From positions 316,001 to 380,000 of the forward strand of contig CAXARI010000001.1 in assembly GCA_963971225.1 (NCBI GenBank): a stretch of 64,000 nt of DNA. The letters are read 5' to 3'. The notes beneath the pieces were generated by a model, which did not search any database, was not told the origin of the DNA, and saw nothing but the letters and a program-made list of their open reading frames with translations. The stretch comes from Melieria omissa. Lineage: Eukaryota; Arthropoda; Insecta; Diptera; Ulidiidae. Positions 27,094 to 52,925 of this stretch are shown piece after piece (positions within the stretch are counted from its first letter, which is position 1; every line of letters begins with the position of its first letter). The position numbers and the translations under genes are program-made.

Positions 27094-27120
27094 GTAAATA
27101 ATAATAATAATAATAATAAT
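27094..27120 (+). repeat. TAA-repeat 3' tail of the I-clade element
   Basis: About eight to nine TAA/AAT units end the element, just after an AATAAA near 27085. It has the same motif as the long arrays elsewhere in the window. Confidence 0.92.
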
Positions 27121-27132
27121 CGATTCATATAA
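27121..27132. repeat. Target-site duplication of I-clade element, right copy
   Basis: CGATTCATATAA directly after the TAA tail, identical to 21787-21798. Confidence 0.95.
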
Positions 27133-28217
27133 TTTACCCGCTTGGACTGGATCGACCTGTCCACATCCATTTTTTCTTGTGGCTTAGGGCCCGTCGGTCT
27201 GGGAGGTGGAGTAGACTCCATGCTTCCATTTCCCGTGTATCTATTATTTTCAAAGATTGGAGGCATGTTGCGGTAGTTTAATTTTCCCCCATAATCGCTG
27301 GGAAACTTATATTGTCTTCGGGGCAGTGGCGGTACCTGATCTGATCCGAAATTTCTGTTCAGAGGAACCGTGACCCTGTTTGTGCTTGCGGTATGAATAA
27401 TGTTGTTTCGTATTGTTAAATTCTGCATATCCAAGCATGCAGAGTACGCTTCCGGCAAGGTCTTCGGTTTCTGTACTATAAGCATGCGTGACAAGTCGCT
27501 GTTCAACCCCCTTATGAAAACGTCCAGAGCTCGGTTCCGGTATGTCTCTATTAGTGCGTTCATTGTCTCTTCGGAGTATGTCTCGCTTTTTATTTTATTA
27601 ATAATCAATGAAAATTGATAGTTTACGGTCGCATAGAACTCGTCCAGCCTACCTCCTCTTTGCGAGAGTTGGTTTAGCTGGTGTTCCAACGTCCGTATGT
27701 CCCTTTTGTCGGCGTTATGAAGAGACAATACCCGTTTTATTTCCTGCCAGTCCGCGTCGAACACGTTGTACGACACCAGCGCTGTGTCGGCACTACCCCT
27801 CACTTTTTGGCGGATATGTTGGAGGATTGCCCGGTAGATGGGCTTTCCCCGTACGATTTCATAGTCCTTTAGAATATTTTCCACGCTGTGCACCCACGAC
27901 ACATAGCATACAGGGTTTCCGTCAAAAGTTTGAAGTTCCTTCACACAGTCAGGGAGTCGAGCGATCTCTTTGAGTTCCTGTTCATTTTGAGGTCCGCATA
28001 AGGTGGTCAGCTCCGCGCCAGGTTGTGGTTGTGATTCTCCTCGCTCAATCTGGAGAAGTCTCCCCTCAATTCCTTGAAGCGTTGCTCCTAATAAGCCCCT
28101 GTTATCTAGCCTATCTTGTTCGACCCTGGATAGTCGTCCCTCTATACCCCTTAGCTGTTCTAACATCCGGTTGACCGCTCCGGTCAATTCGGTCAAAGAG
28201 GTTCTCATCTCGTCCAT
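27121..28217 (-). pseudogene. gag: Gag of errantivirus B, 5' part before the I insertion
   Basis: Starts at the ATG 28217 (MDEMRTSLTELTGAVNRM). It has a coiled-coil N-terminus with IEGRL repeats, then the conserved Gag core shared with A (FDGNPVCYVSWVHSVE, YRNRALDVFIRGL, MLIVQKPKTLPEAYSACLDMQNL). It is cut at the right copy of the target duplication (27121-27132). Beyond that, the frame runs into retrotransposon tail and stops. Apart from the insertion the gag frame is uninterrupted. Confidence 0.9.
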
Positions 28218-28810
28218 CGTCGGTCAGTTGGAAGAAAAATTCACTCACCTGTTATTTTCCTGTGACTCTAGTCCTTGTGTTGCCTCCGTATATATCCTTT
28301 TACTAGCACTTGGCACTCACTTCGCACTTACTTTGCACGCACTGCACACTTTTCAATGATTAGTATTTTTTTATTTCTATTTTTTCTAAAGCTTTTTTGC
28401 TTTTGCTAAATTTTTCTGTGTAAAAAAAATTTTGGTTATATGTTTTATCGTTTATTTGACGTAAGTTTAGTTATGGTCCTTTTACTCACCCTAAGATGAG
28501 CATTGAAGGCTTTAGTTAGTTATCCGGTCGTTGGCGAAATGAAATAAAAAATTTATTTAAGACTGGAGGGTCCCGTGGGAATCGCAGCTTTAGTGTTCAC
28601 CAACGCCTTTTTTGTTTATGTGCGGGCACCGCCTGGAAGGGTCGTGTTGTCCTGTTTAGTTGTCTGCGTTAACGGATTATTTGCGGACAACCTACTGAGG
28701 CACGACTGGCTTCACGTACCGGCTCACTATCGCTTAACGCTTGAGTCGTCCGGAGGATATACTCCGACTCCTCGGGGGAAGCTTGCGAAGAGTGAACTTG
28801 TGGTAAGGCG
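28218..28810 (-). other. Untranslated leader of errantivirus B
   Basis: Non-coding leader between PBS and gag. It has one copy of the stem-containing module also seen twice in A (around 28650-28710). The stretch 28271-28385 is nearly identical to 62275-62388 in element C, which identifies C as partly B-derived. Confidence 0.75.
28243..28251 (-). promoter_or_regulatory. Candidate splice donor CAG|GTGAGT (element B)
   Basis: On the minus strand CAG|GTGAGT lies about 30 nt before the gag ATG, the same relative position as the donor in A. It probably serves the spliced env RNA. Confidence 0.55.
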
Positions 28811-28828
28811 GTCCCTGCTCGGGCGCCA
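28811..28828 (-). promoter_or_regulatory. Primer-binding site of errantivirus B
   Basis: In element orientation TGGCGCCCGAGCAGGGAC, identical to that of A and C, overlapping the 5' LTR end by one base. Confidence 0.88.
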
Positions 28829-29327
28829 GTTATGGTTCCAACGGGAACCGGTTCAAAAAGTTATCAAGTCGGGCAGCCACCAACAAGGCTGCGCCGATCT
28901 TGTTCAATCAAACACCGCGATTATCAACGTTATAAAATTTATTGTGCTCCGATCGAGCTCCAGACTAAGAGTGAGTACAATATGTTGCTTAATCCTACTC
29001 GTAACCTATGTCCGGCACCGCTCCCATGGTGACGGCGATTCGCTGAGGTAGGCGATCCCACGGTGGACGCGGCGCGTGTGCTGTGTCAGCGCCTTGGCGT
29101 GCTGGTGTGGCGTAGCGAGGATCAGGTTGCAGCTCGAAGAGCGCTGACCATACACGCTGCCGAGGTCGCTGGTCACGTTGCTGCGCGCGTGTGGTAAGCA
29201 GCGCGGGAAAGTGCTGGCGTTGCATATTGCCGAGGTCGCTGGTCACGTTGCTGCGCGCGTGTGGTAAGCAGCGCGGGAAAGTGCTGGCGTTGCATATTAG
29301 TTGGCCAGTGGTGGCCCCGTGCTAACT
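28828..29327 (-). repeat. 5' LTR of errantivirus B (500 bp)
   Basis: Matches 15555-16054 with about four substitutions, including the 70-bp tandem duplication (29156-29295). It is bounded by AGTTA.../...TAACT. Confidence 0.93.
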
Positions 29328-30092
<765 letters not shown>

Positions 30093-30170
30093 TCAGGTGT
30101 ACAACTTTGCTTCCGCCGTTTTTTTTCCCAAAATTAAAAGCTTTATTGCGAAAAAGTGCTTACAGATGTA

Positions 30171-30655
30171 TTATTCAAAGTATTGTCCGTCGCTAGCGAC
30201 AACTTTCTCCCATCTTTCCGGCAATTTTCGGGTCCCGGCTCGAAAAAAGGAGTCCTCTTTTGACGCTATCCATGAAGCAATCCATTTTTCCAATTCTTCG
30301 AAGGATTGAAAATGTTGATCTGCCAGGCCGTGTGCCATCGAACGGAATAGGTGGAAGTCAGAAGGGGCGACATCTGGGGAATACGGCGGGTGGGGCAAGA
30401 CTTCCCATTTCAGCGTTTCCAGGTACTTTTTGACCACTTTTGCGACGTGAGGCCGAGCATTGTCGTGTTGGAGGATGACTTTGTCATGTCGAAATCACCA
30501 TTTTTAAAACGTTGAAACCACTCCCGACACGTTCTTTCACTCAGAGCAGCATCACCGTAAGTTTCTGAGAGCATTCGATGCGCTTCAGCTGCATTTTTTT
30601 TTCGAATTGTAACACAAAAGTAAAACTTCCCGCAAATGGCGAGAATTGGGCACAT
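30171..30655 (-). pseudogene. Mariner transposase remnant (copy 2)
   Basis: Same broken transposase as at 11584-12119: HTH part (NAAEAHRMLSETYGD, CREWFQRFKNGD), then in another frame HDNARPH and YSPDVAPSDFHLF. The region of the first catalytic Asp is deleted. Confidence 0.9.
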
Positions 30656-30768
30656 AAACGGACATTTTCGAGCGTGAATAATACGAAAACAAGAACAACT
30701 GTCACTGAAACGGCGATGACAATTCGTTAGGCACTGTCCACACTCACTTTAAAGGCATTACCATCTAT

Positions 30769-31644
30769 TAGGGATTGCAATCCCGGACAGGTTTTACAAT
30801 CCCGGGATTTTCGGGACTGAAAATCACAATCCCGGGATCCCGGGATTTTTTTCGGGATTGAATATATTACTTTAAGGAACTAGTTCAGACTTTTTTTCAA
30901 TCAAATAAATTATATCTATGTATTAAATACAATTCTGTGTACTGAATTTAAAACTAAGAACAAAATATTTATGACAAATAACTTGAAAACGCATTTAATT
31001 GCCAAATCACCTGGCTAACCTGCTAAAAAAGGCATCTCTCTGGTTCAATACAAGTACATCAAATCGTATTATGTGTAAATCTTCAAGTTTTAAGTGAAAC
31101 TAGGTGTGAGTAATAACTATCAATAATTTAAGTTTCGCTATAGTTTTAATTCACAAATGCTGATGGTTTTATATTAGCTTTTTCTTTCTTTATCCTCTTA
31201 TTTACACCATTTTTCTTGCGTATTGTGAATGTGACAAGTCACATAGTGTAAAGAAGAATTAAACTTGCATGTTTTTAGAAAATTCTGGTTGTTTACTTTT
31301 TTGAATGGATTCATTTCTGGGAGCGTAAGCTTGTTTGCACTTCTGATTTTGATTACTGGCAAATCTGTACTGGAAAAGTACCAAAACAGAGCTAGTTTGT
31401 ACAAATTTGTAAAAAGTCGTTCTACACAAACAGAGCTATTGTTGCATTAACATTTATTCAAACGTCACAGGCAATGGGCAATTTATTTTTTGTGTTAAAT
31501 AAGAAGGGTTAAATTTTTTGAAATCAACGTTACAAAAGCAAAAAGTAAGCTTTTTGTTTTTGTTTCGATCCCGGGATGGGATTTTGTCAATCCCGGGATT
31601 TTTCGGGACTGAAATTGCCCGGGATCCCGGGATTGCAATCCCTA
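30769..31644. mobile_element. hAT-type MITE nested in mariner 2
   Basis: 876 bp with TAGGGATTGCAATCCCGG termini and the CCATCTAT duplication at 30761-30768 and 31645-31652. Subterminal ATCCCGGGAT palindromes as in copy 1. No coding capacity seen. Confidence 0.88.
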
Positions 31645-31720
31645 CCATCTATGTATTTCAACCAGCCTCAGCCGGTACAGCCACCTATCGGAAAACGGCG
31701 GAAGCATAGTTGTACACCTG

Positions 31721-40333
<8,613 letters not shown>

Positions 40334-42268
40334 GGCTATATTAGAATGACCACGCCCCCTTCTTACGCCCACTATGGTAACAAAACTCATCTATGGTATG
40401 CTTTTGTACGGCAATATGGGTATCAAACGATTCAGCTTATCATTGCGGCAAACATAGGCTATAACATAATCGGCCACGCCCACTTTCCGTGCCCACTAAA
40501 CTAACAAAACGAAGCTGCGGTACATGTTGGTAGATCAGTATTAATACCAAATGATTCCGTGTTTCATTGATGTTTACATAGGATATATAAGATTGACCAC
40601 GCCCACCTGATATGTCTTTTCATCACGCCCACTATAATAACAAATCAGCCATGGCATATTTGTCTTAGCAATATGGGTATCAAACGATTCAGCGTGTCAT
40701 TGCGGGAAATATAGGCTATAATATAATCGGCCACGCCCACTTTCCGTGCCCTCTAAACTAACAAAACGAAGCTACGGTACATGTCGTTAAATCAGTATTA
40801 ATATCGAATGATTCCGTGCTTCGTTGATGTTAACATAGGATATATAAGATTGACCACGCCCACCCGATATGCCTTTTCGCCACGCCCACTATAATAACAA
40901 ATCAGGCATGGTATATTTGTCATAGCAATATGGGTATCAAACGATTCAGGCGTTCATTGCGGCAAACATAGGCTATAATATAATCGGTCACGCCTACTTC
41001 CCGCGCCCACTAAACTAACAAAACAAAGTTACGGTACATGTCTGAAAATTAATGTTGATATAAAATGATTCTGTGTTTCATAGCGGTAAACATAAGCTAT
41101 ATAAAGTTGACAACGCCCACCTTTTACGCCTTCCTGCAATTCCCATGACGACAGAAATTAACTGTGCTATATTTGTGCAAAACAATATGGATATAAAAAA
41201 ATTTTGCGAGTCATTGCAGCAAATATCTTTATGTTGTATATAAAAATTAATGTATATTTGTTTGTTGGTCCCACGGCATTAAAACTCAAAAACTAGATAG
41301 CCGATTAGCTGAATTTTTCGCGGAATGTTCGTCTTGAGTAAGTCTCGGTAAGCCACATAGTGCGAATGCGACCCGATAGGTAGGCGTGGCACCTCCCATA
41401 CAACTTAAATTTTCAATATGGAATATTTTCGTAATGTGAAGTCGAACAGCATTAGAATTTGGTGCGGGTCCACCGTTTAGATGTTCCGTTTCACTGGTAA
41501 AATTTGATTGACATTGGACAAGAGGCGTGGCACTTTTTAAATGCCAGTGTAACTTTAAAACTATAGCGTTCTCATTAATGACACTCGGTACAAACGTACG
41601 GTTTAGTTGTGTTTTTCCATATGGGGAATAGGGTGGGTTTTTGACAAGGGGGCGTGGCACCGCCCATACAACTTAAAATTTCAATATGGAATATCTTCGG
41701 AATGAAAAATCCGGCAGCATTAAAATTTGGTGCGGGGTGACCGTTTAGATGTGCCGTTTCACTGGTAAAACTTTGTGAACGTTGGACAAGAGGTGTGGCA
41801 CTTTTTAAGCAACTCAAATGTTTCGAATAACTTTGGAACTTTGGAACTACAAATCACACATCAAAGATTTACGATTTAGATGCCCTTCGACATGGGGAAT
41901 GGGTTGGGTATTGGACGAGGGGCATGGCACCGCCCATAGAACCCAAATTTTTAATGGGGAATAGCTTCGGAACAATAAGTTGGAAAGCTTTGAAGTTTTG
42001 TATATCATCGTCCCATAGATGTGTTATTCTACTGACAAAATATTATGGGCGTTGAATAAGGGGCGCGGCATATTTTTGGGACTGAAATTTTCCGCGGAAC
42101 TTTGGAACTGAAAGTCGCATATTAATGAAACCAGGTCACACCCTTCGGCTGGAGGAATGGATTGGGCATTACATAAAAGGCGTGGCATCGCCCATAGAGT
42201 ATAGTATGAAGAAACTTGATCTATTGGGCCCATTGAAGCTTGCGTGCAAAACCGCAGGGCCCTACTTG
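40334..42268. repeat. Macrosatellite unit 5 (1,935 bp)
   Basis: Starts at a different point of the subrepeat (GGCTATATTAGAATGACC instead of CAAATCAGCC), so the AAT junction is shifted relative to units 1-4. The rest follows the same plan. It ends with the GATCTATTGGGCCC variant and the interrupted AAACATAAT array start shared with units 1 and 6-8. Confidence 0.9.
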
Positions 42269-43170
<902 letters not shown>

Positions 43171-45616
43171 GGCTATATTAGAATGACCACGCCCCCTTCT
43201 TACTATGGTAACAAAACTCATCTATGGTATGCTTTTGTACGGCAATATGGGTATCAAACGATTCAGCTTATCATTGCGGCAAACATAGGCTATAACATAA
43301 TCGGCCACGCCCACTTTCCGTGCCCACTAAACTAACAAAACGAAGCTGCGGTACATGTTGGTAAATCAGTATTAATACCAAATGATTCCGTGTTTCATTG
43401 ATGTTTACATAGGATATATAAGATTGACCACGCCCACCTGATATGTCTTTTCATCACGGCCACTATAATAACAAATCAGCCATGGTATATTTGTCTTCGC
43501 AATATGGGTATGAAACGATTCAGCGTGTCATTGCGGGAAATATAGGCTATAATATAATCGGCCACGCACACTTTCCGTGCCCTCTAAACTAACAAAACGA
43601 AGCTACGGTACATGTCGTTAAATCAGTATTAATATCGAATGATTCCGTGCTTCGTTGATGTTAACAAAGGATATATAAGATTGACCACGCCCACCCGATA
43701 TGCCTTTTCGCCACGCCCACTATGGTAACAAAACTCATCTATGGTATGCTTTTGTACGGCAATATGGGTATCAAACGATTCAGCTTATCATTGCGGCAAA
43801 CATAGGCTATAATATAATCGGCCACACCTACTTTCCGTGCCCTCTAAACTAACAAAACGAAGCTACGGTACATGTTGGTAAATCAGTATTAATACCAAAT
43901 GATTCCGTGTTTCATTGATGTTAACATAGGATATATAAGATTGACCACGCCCACCTGATATGTCTTTTCATCACGCCCACGTTAATAACAAATCAGCCAT
44001 GGCATATTTGTCTTAGCAATATGGGTATCAAACGATTCAGCGTGTCATTGCGGGAAATATAGGCTATAATATAATCGGCCACGCCCACTTTCCGTGCCCT
44101 CTAAACTAACAAAATGAAGCTACGGTACATGTCGTTAAATCAGTATTAATATCGAATGATTCCGTGCTTCGTTGATGTTAACAAAGGATATATAAGATTG
44201 ACCACGCCCACCCGATATGCCTTTTCGCCACGCCCACTATAATAACAAATCAGCCATGGTATATTTGTCATAGCAATATGGGTATCAAACGCTTCAGCCG
44301 TTCATTGCGGCAAACATAGGCTATAATATAATCGGTCACGCCTACTTCCCGCGCCCACTAAACTAACAAAACAAAGTTACGGTACATGTCTGAAAATTAA
44401 TGTTGATATAAAATGATTCTGTGTTTCATAGCGGTAAACATAAGCTATATAAAGTTGACCACGCCCACCTTTTACGCCTTCCTGCAATTCCCATGACGAC
44501 AGAAATTAACTGTGCTATATTTGTGCAAAACAATATGGATATAAAAAAATTTTGCGAGTCATTGCAGCAAATATCTTTATGTTGTATATAAAAATTAATG
44601 TATATTTGTTTGTTGGTCCCACGGCATTAAAACTCAAAAACTATATAGACGATTAGCTGAATTTTTCACGGAATGTTCGTCTTGAGTAAGTCTCGGTAAG
44701 CCACATAGTGCGAATGCGACCCGATAGGTAGGCGTGGCACCTCCCATACAACTTAAATTTTCAATATGGAATATTTTCGTAATGTGAAGTCGAACAGCAT
44801 TAGAATTTGGTGCGGGTCCACGGTTAAGATGTTCCGTTTCACTGGTAAAATTTGATGGGCGTTGGACAAGAGGCGTGGCACTTTTTAAATGCCAGTGTAA
44901 CTTTAAAACTATAGCGTTCTCATTAATGACACTCGGTACAAACGTACGGTTTAGTTGTGTTTTTCCATATGGGGAATAGGGTGGGTTTTTGAAAAGGGGG
45001 CGTGGCACCGCCCATACAACTTAAAATTTCCATATGGAATATCTTCGGAATGAAAAATCCGGCAGCATTAAAATTTGGTGCGGGGTGACCGTTTAGACGT
45101 GCCGTTTCACTGGTAAAACTTTGTGAACGTTGGACAAGAGGTGTGGCACTTTTTAAGCAACTCAAATGTTTCGAATAACTTTGGAACTTTGGAACTACAA
45201 ATCACACATCAAAGATTTACGATTTAGATGCCCTTCGACATGGGGAATGGGTTGGGTATTGGACGAGGGGCATGGCACCGCCCATAGAACCCAAATTTTT
45301 AATGGGGAATAGCTTCGGAACAATAAGTTGGAAAGCTTTGAAGTTTTGTATATCATCGTCCCATAGATGTGTTATTCTACTGACAAAATATTATGGGCGT
45401 TGAATAAGGGGCGCGGCATATTTTTGGGACTGAAATTTTCCGCGGAACTTTGGAACTGAAAGTCGCATATTAATGAAACCAGGTCACACCCTTCGGCTGG
45501 AGGAATGGATTGGGCATTACATAAAAGGCGTGGCATCGCCCATAGAGTATAGTATGAAGAAACTTGATCTATTGGGCCCATTGAAGCTTGCGTGCAAAAC
45601 CGCAGGGCCCTACTTG
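43171..45616. repeat. Macrosatellite unit 6 (2,446 bp)
   Basis: Begins GGCTATATTAGAATGACC like unit 5 but has two additional ~256-bp left-half subrepeats, explaining the extra 511 bp. No difference from unit 7 apparent by eye. Confidence 0.9.
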
Positions 45617-46059
<443 letters not shown>

Positions 46060-48505
46060 GGCTATATTAGAATGACCACGCCCCCTTCTTACTATGGTAA
46101 CAAAACTCATCTATGGTATGCTTTTGTACGGCAATATGGGTATCAAACGATTCAGCTTATCATTGCGGCAAACATAGGCTATAACATAATCGGCCACGCC
46201 CACTTTCCGTGCCCACTAAACTAACAAAACGAAGCTGCGGTACATGTTGGTAAATCAGTATTAATACCAAATGATTCCGTGTTTCATTGATGTTTACATA
46301 GGATATATAAGATTGACCACGCCCACCTGATATGTCTTTTCATCACGGCCACTATAATAACAAATCAGCCATGGTATATTTGTCTTCGCAATATGGGTAT
46401 GAAACGATTCAGCGTGTCATTGCGGGAAATATAGGCTATAATATAATCGGCCACGCACACTTTCCGTGCCCTCTAAACTAACAAAACGAAGCTACGGTAC
46501 ATGTCGTTAAATCAGTATTAATATCGAATGATTCCGTGCTTCGTTGATGTTAACAAAGGATATATAAGATTGACCACGCCCACCCGATATGCCTTTTCGC
46601 CACGCCCACTATGGTAACAAAACTCATCTATGGTATGCTTTTGTACGGCAATATGGGTATCAAACGATTCAGCTTATCATTGCGGCAAACATAGGCTATA
46701 ATATAATCGGCCACACCTACTTTCCGTGCCCTCTAAACTAACAAAACGAAGCTACGGTACATGTTGGTAAATCAGTATTAATACCAAATGATTCCGTGTT
46801 TCATTGATGTTAACATAGGATATATAAGATTGACCACGCCCACCTGATATGTCTTTTCATCACGCCCACGTTAATAACAAATCAGCCATGGCATATTTGT
46901 CTTAGCAATATGGGTATCAAACGATTCAGCGTGTCATTGCGGGAAATATAGGCTATAATATAATCGGCCACGCCCACTTTCCGTGCCCTCTAAACTAACA
47001 AAATGAAGCTACGGTACATGTCGTTAAATCAGTATTAATATCGAATGATTCCGTGCTTCGTTGATGTTAACAAAGGATATATAAGATTGACCACGCCCAC
47101 CCGATATGCCTTTTCGCCACGCCCACTATAATAACAAATCAGCCATGGTATATTTGTCATAGCAATATGGGTATCAAACGCTTCAGCCGTTCATTGCGGC
47201 AAACATAGGCTATAATATAATCGGTCACGCCTACTTCCCGCGCCCACTAAACTAACAAAACAAAGTTACGGTACATGTCTGAAAATTAATGTTGATATAA
47301 AATGATTCTGTGTTTCATAGCGGTAAACATAAGCTATATAAAGTTGACCACGCCCACCTTTTACGCCTTCCTGCAATTCCCATGACGACAGAAATTAACT
47401 GTGCTATATTTGTGCAAAACAATATGGATATAAAAAAATTTTGCGAGTCATTGCAGCAAATATCTTTATGTTGTATATAAAAATTAATGTATATTTGTTT
47501 GTTGGTCCCACGGCATTAAAACTCAAAAACTATATAGACGATTAGCTGAATTTTTCACGGAATGTTCGTCTTGAGTAAGTCTCGGTAAGCCACATAGTGC
47601 GAATGCGACCCGATAGGTAGGCGTGGCACCTCCCATACAACTTAAATTTTCAATATGGAATATTTTCGTAATGTGAAGTCGAACAGCATTAGAATTTGGT
47701 GCGGGTCCACGGTTAAGATGTTCCGTTTCACTGGTAAAATTTGATGGGCGTTGGACAAGAGGCGTGGCACTTTTTAAATGCCAGTGTAACTTTAAAACTA
47801 TAGCGTTCTCATTAATGACACTCGGTACAAACGTACGGTTTAGTTGTGTTTTTCCATATGGGGAATAGGGTGGGTTTTTGAAAAGGGGGCGTGGCACCGC
47901 CCATACAACTTAAAATTTCCATATGGAATATCTTCGGAATGAAAAATCCGGCAGCATTAAAATTTGGTGCGGGGTGACCGTTTAGACGTGCCGTTTCACT
48001 GGTAAAACTTTGTGAACGTTGGACAAGAGGTGTGGCACTTTTTAAGCAACTCAAATGTTTCGAATAACTTTGGAACTTTGGAACTACAAATCACACATCA
48101 AAGATTTACGATTTAGATGCCCTTCGACATGGGGAATGGGTTGGGTATTGGACGAGGGGCATGGCACCGCCCATAGAACCCAAATTTTTAATGGGGAATA
48201 GCTTCGGAACAATAAGTTGGAAAGCTTTGAAGTTTTGTATATCATCGTCCCATAGATGTGTTATTCTACTGACAAAATATTATGGGCGTTGAATAAGGGG
48301 CGCGGCATATTTTTGGGACTGAAATTTTCCGCGGAACTTTGGAACTGAAAGTCGCATATTAATGAAACCAGGTCACACCCTTCGGCTGGAGGAATGGATT
48401 GGGCATTACATAAAAGGCGTGGCATCGCCCATAGAGTATAGTATGGAGAAACTTGATCTATTGGGCCCATTGAAGCTTGCGTGCAAAACCGCAGGGCCCT
48501 ACTTG
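46060..48505. repeat. Macrosatellite unit 7 (2,446 bp)
   Basis: Same length and arrangement as unit 6. One visible substitution near the end (AGTATGGAG instead of AGTATGAAG, near 48445). Confidence 0.9.
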
Positions 48506-49248
<743 letters not shown>

Positions 49249-51703
49249 GGCTATATTAGAATGACCACGCCCCCTTCTTACTATGGTAACAAAACTCATC
49301 TATGGTATGCTTTTGTACGGCAATATGGGTATCAAACGATTCAGCTTATCATTGCGGCAAACATAGGCTATAACATAATCGGCCACGCCCACTTTCCGTG
49401 CCCACTAAACTAACAAAACGAAGCTGCGGTACATGCGGTACATGTTGGTAAATCAGTATTAATACCAAATGATTCCGTGTTTCATTGATGTTTACATAGG
49501 ATATATAAGATTGACCACGCCCACCTGATATGTCTTTTCATCACGGCCACTATAATAACAAATCAGCCATGGTATATTTGTCTTCGCAATATGGGTATGA
49601 AACGATTCAGCGTGTCATTGCGGGAAATATAGGCTATAATATAATCGGCCACGCACACTTTCCGTGCCCTCTAAACTAACAAAACGAAGCTACGGTACAT
49701 GTCGTTAAATCAGTATTAATATCGAATGATTCCGTGCTTCGTTGATGTTAACAAAGGATATATAAGATTGACCACGCCCACCCGATATGCCTTTTCGCCA
49801 CGCCCACTATGGTAACAAAACTCATCTATGGTATGCTTTTGTACGGCAATATGGGTATCAAACGATTCAGCTTATCATTGCGGCAAACATAGGCTATAAT
49901 ATAATCGGCCACACCTACTTTCCGTGCCCTCTAAACTAACAAAACGAAGCTACGGTACATGTTGGTAAATCAGTATTAATACCAAATGATTCCGTGTTTC
50001 ATTGATGTTAACATAGGATATATAAGATTGACCACGCCCACCTGATATGTCTTTTCATCACGCCCACGTTAATAACAAATCAGCCATGGCATATTTGTCT
50101 TAGCAATATGGGTATCAAACGATTCAGCGTGTCATTGCGGGAAATATAGGCTATAATATAATCGGCCACGCCCACTTTCCGTGCCCTCTAAACTAACAAA
50201 ATGAAGCTACGGTACATGTCGTTAAATCAGTATTAATATCGAATGATTCCGTGCTTCGTTGATGTTAACAAAGGATATATAAGATTGACCACGCCCACCC
50301 GATATGCCTTTTCGCCACGCCCACTATAATAACAAATCAGCCATGGTATATTTGTCATAGCAATATGGGTATCAAACGCTTCAGCCGTTCATTGCGGCAA
50401 ACATAGGCTATAATATAATCGGTCACGCCTACTTCCCGCGCCCACTAAACTAACAAAACAAAGTTACGGTACATGTCTGAAAATTAATGTTGATATAAAA
50501 TGATTCTGTGTTTCATAGCGGTAAACATAAGCTATATAAAGTTGACCACGCCCACCTTTTACGCCTTCCTGCAATTCCCATGACGACAGAAATTAACTGT
50601 GCTATATTTGTGCAAAACAATATGGATATAAAAAAATTTTGCGAGTCATTGCAGCAAATATCTTTATGTTGTATATAAAAATTAATGTATATTTGTTTGT
50701 TGGTCCCACGGCATTAAAACTCAAAAACTATATAGACGATTAGCTGAATTTTTCACGGAATGTTCGTCTTGAGTAAGTCTCGGTAAGCCACATAGTGCGA
50801 ATGCGACCCGATAGGTAGGCGTGGCACCTCCCATACAACTTAAATTTTCAATATGGAATATTTTCGTAATGTGAAGTCGAACAGCATTAGAATTTGGTGC
50901 GGGTCCACCGTTTAGATGTTCCGTTTCACTGGTAAAATTTGATGGGCGTTGGACAAGAGGCGTGGCACTTTTTAAATGCCAGTGTAACTTTAAAACTATA
51001 GCGTTCTCATTAATGACACTCGGTACAAACGTACGGTTTAGTTGTGTTTTTCCATATGGGGAATAGGGTGGGTTTTTGAAAAGGGGGCGTGGCACCGCCC
51101 ATACAACTTAAAATTTCCATATGGAATATCTTCGGAATGAAAAATCCGGCAGCATTAAAATTTGGTGCGGGGTGACCGTTTAGACGTGCCGTTTCACTGG
51201 TAAAACTTTGTGAACGTTGGACAAGAGGTGTGGCACTTTTTAAGCAACTCAAATGTTTCGAATAACTTTGGAACTTTGGAACTACAAATCACACATCAAA
51301 GATTTACGATTTAGATGCCCTTCGACATGGGGAATGGGTTGGGTATTGGACGAGGGGCATGGCACCGCCCATAGAACCCAAATTTTTAATGGGGAATAGC
51401 TTCGGAACAATAAGTTGGAAAGCTTTGAAGTTTTGTATATCATCGTCCCATAGATGTGTTATTCTACTGACAAAATATTATGGGCGTTGAATAAGGGGCA
51501 CGGCATATTTTTGGGACTGAAATTTTCCGCGGAACTTTGGAACTGAAAGTCGCATATTAATGAAACCAGGTCACACCCTTCGGCTGGAGGAATGGATTGG
51601 GCATTACATAAAAGGCGTGGCATCGCCCATAGAGTATAGTATGAAGAAACTTGATCTATTGGGCCCATTGAAGCTTGCGTGCAAAACCGCAGGGCCCTAC
51701 TTG
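49249..51703. repeat. Macrosatellite unit 8 (2,455 bp)
   Basis: Like units 6 and 7 plus a 9-bp duplication (CGGTACATG twice near 49426-49444). In the right half it carries CCACCGTTTAGATG, the variant of units 3-5, not that of 6-7, so it is a mosaic. Confidence 0.9.
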
Positions 51704-52914
<1,211 letters not shown>

Positions 52915-52925
52915 CTTCCCCCTTC
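52915..52925 (-). promoter_or_regulatory. Polypurine tract of errantivirus C
   Basis: GAAGGGGGAAG in element orientation, the same as A, next to the LTR. Confidence 0.83.

Larger units (their letters stand above)
21799..27120 (+). mobile_element. Full-length I-clade non-LTR retrotransposon
   Basis: 5,322 bp starting CAGTGCG and ending in a run of TAA repeats, flanked by a perfect 12-bp duplication of gag sequence. It has two intact ORFs (CCHC ORF1; endonuclease-RT-RNase H ORF2). A TAA-repeat 3' end plus RNase H is characteristic of the I-factor group. The intact frames and perfect duplication mean a recent insertion, later than integration of element B. It lies antisense to element B gag. 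Confidence 0.93.
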
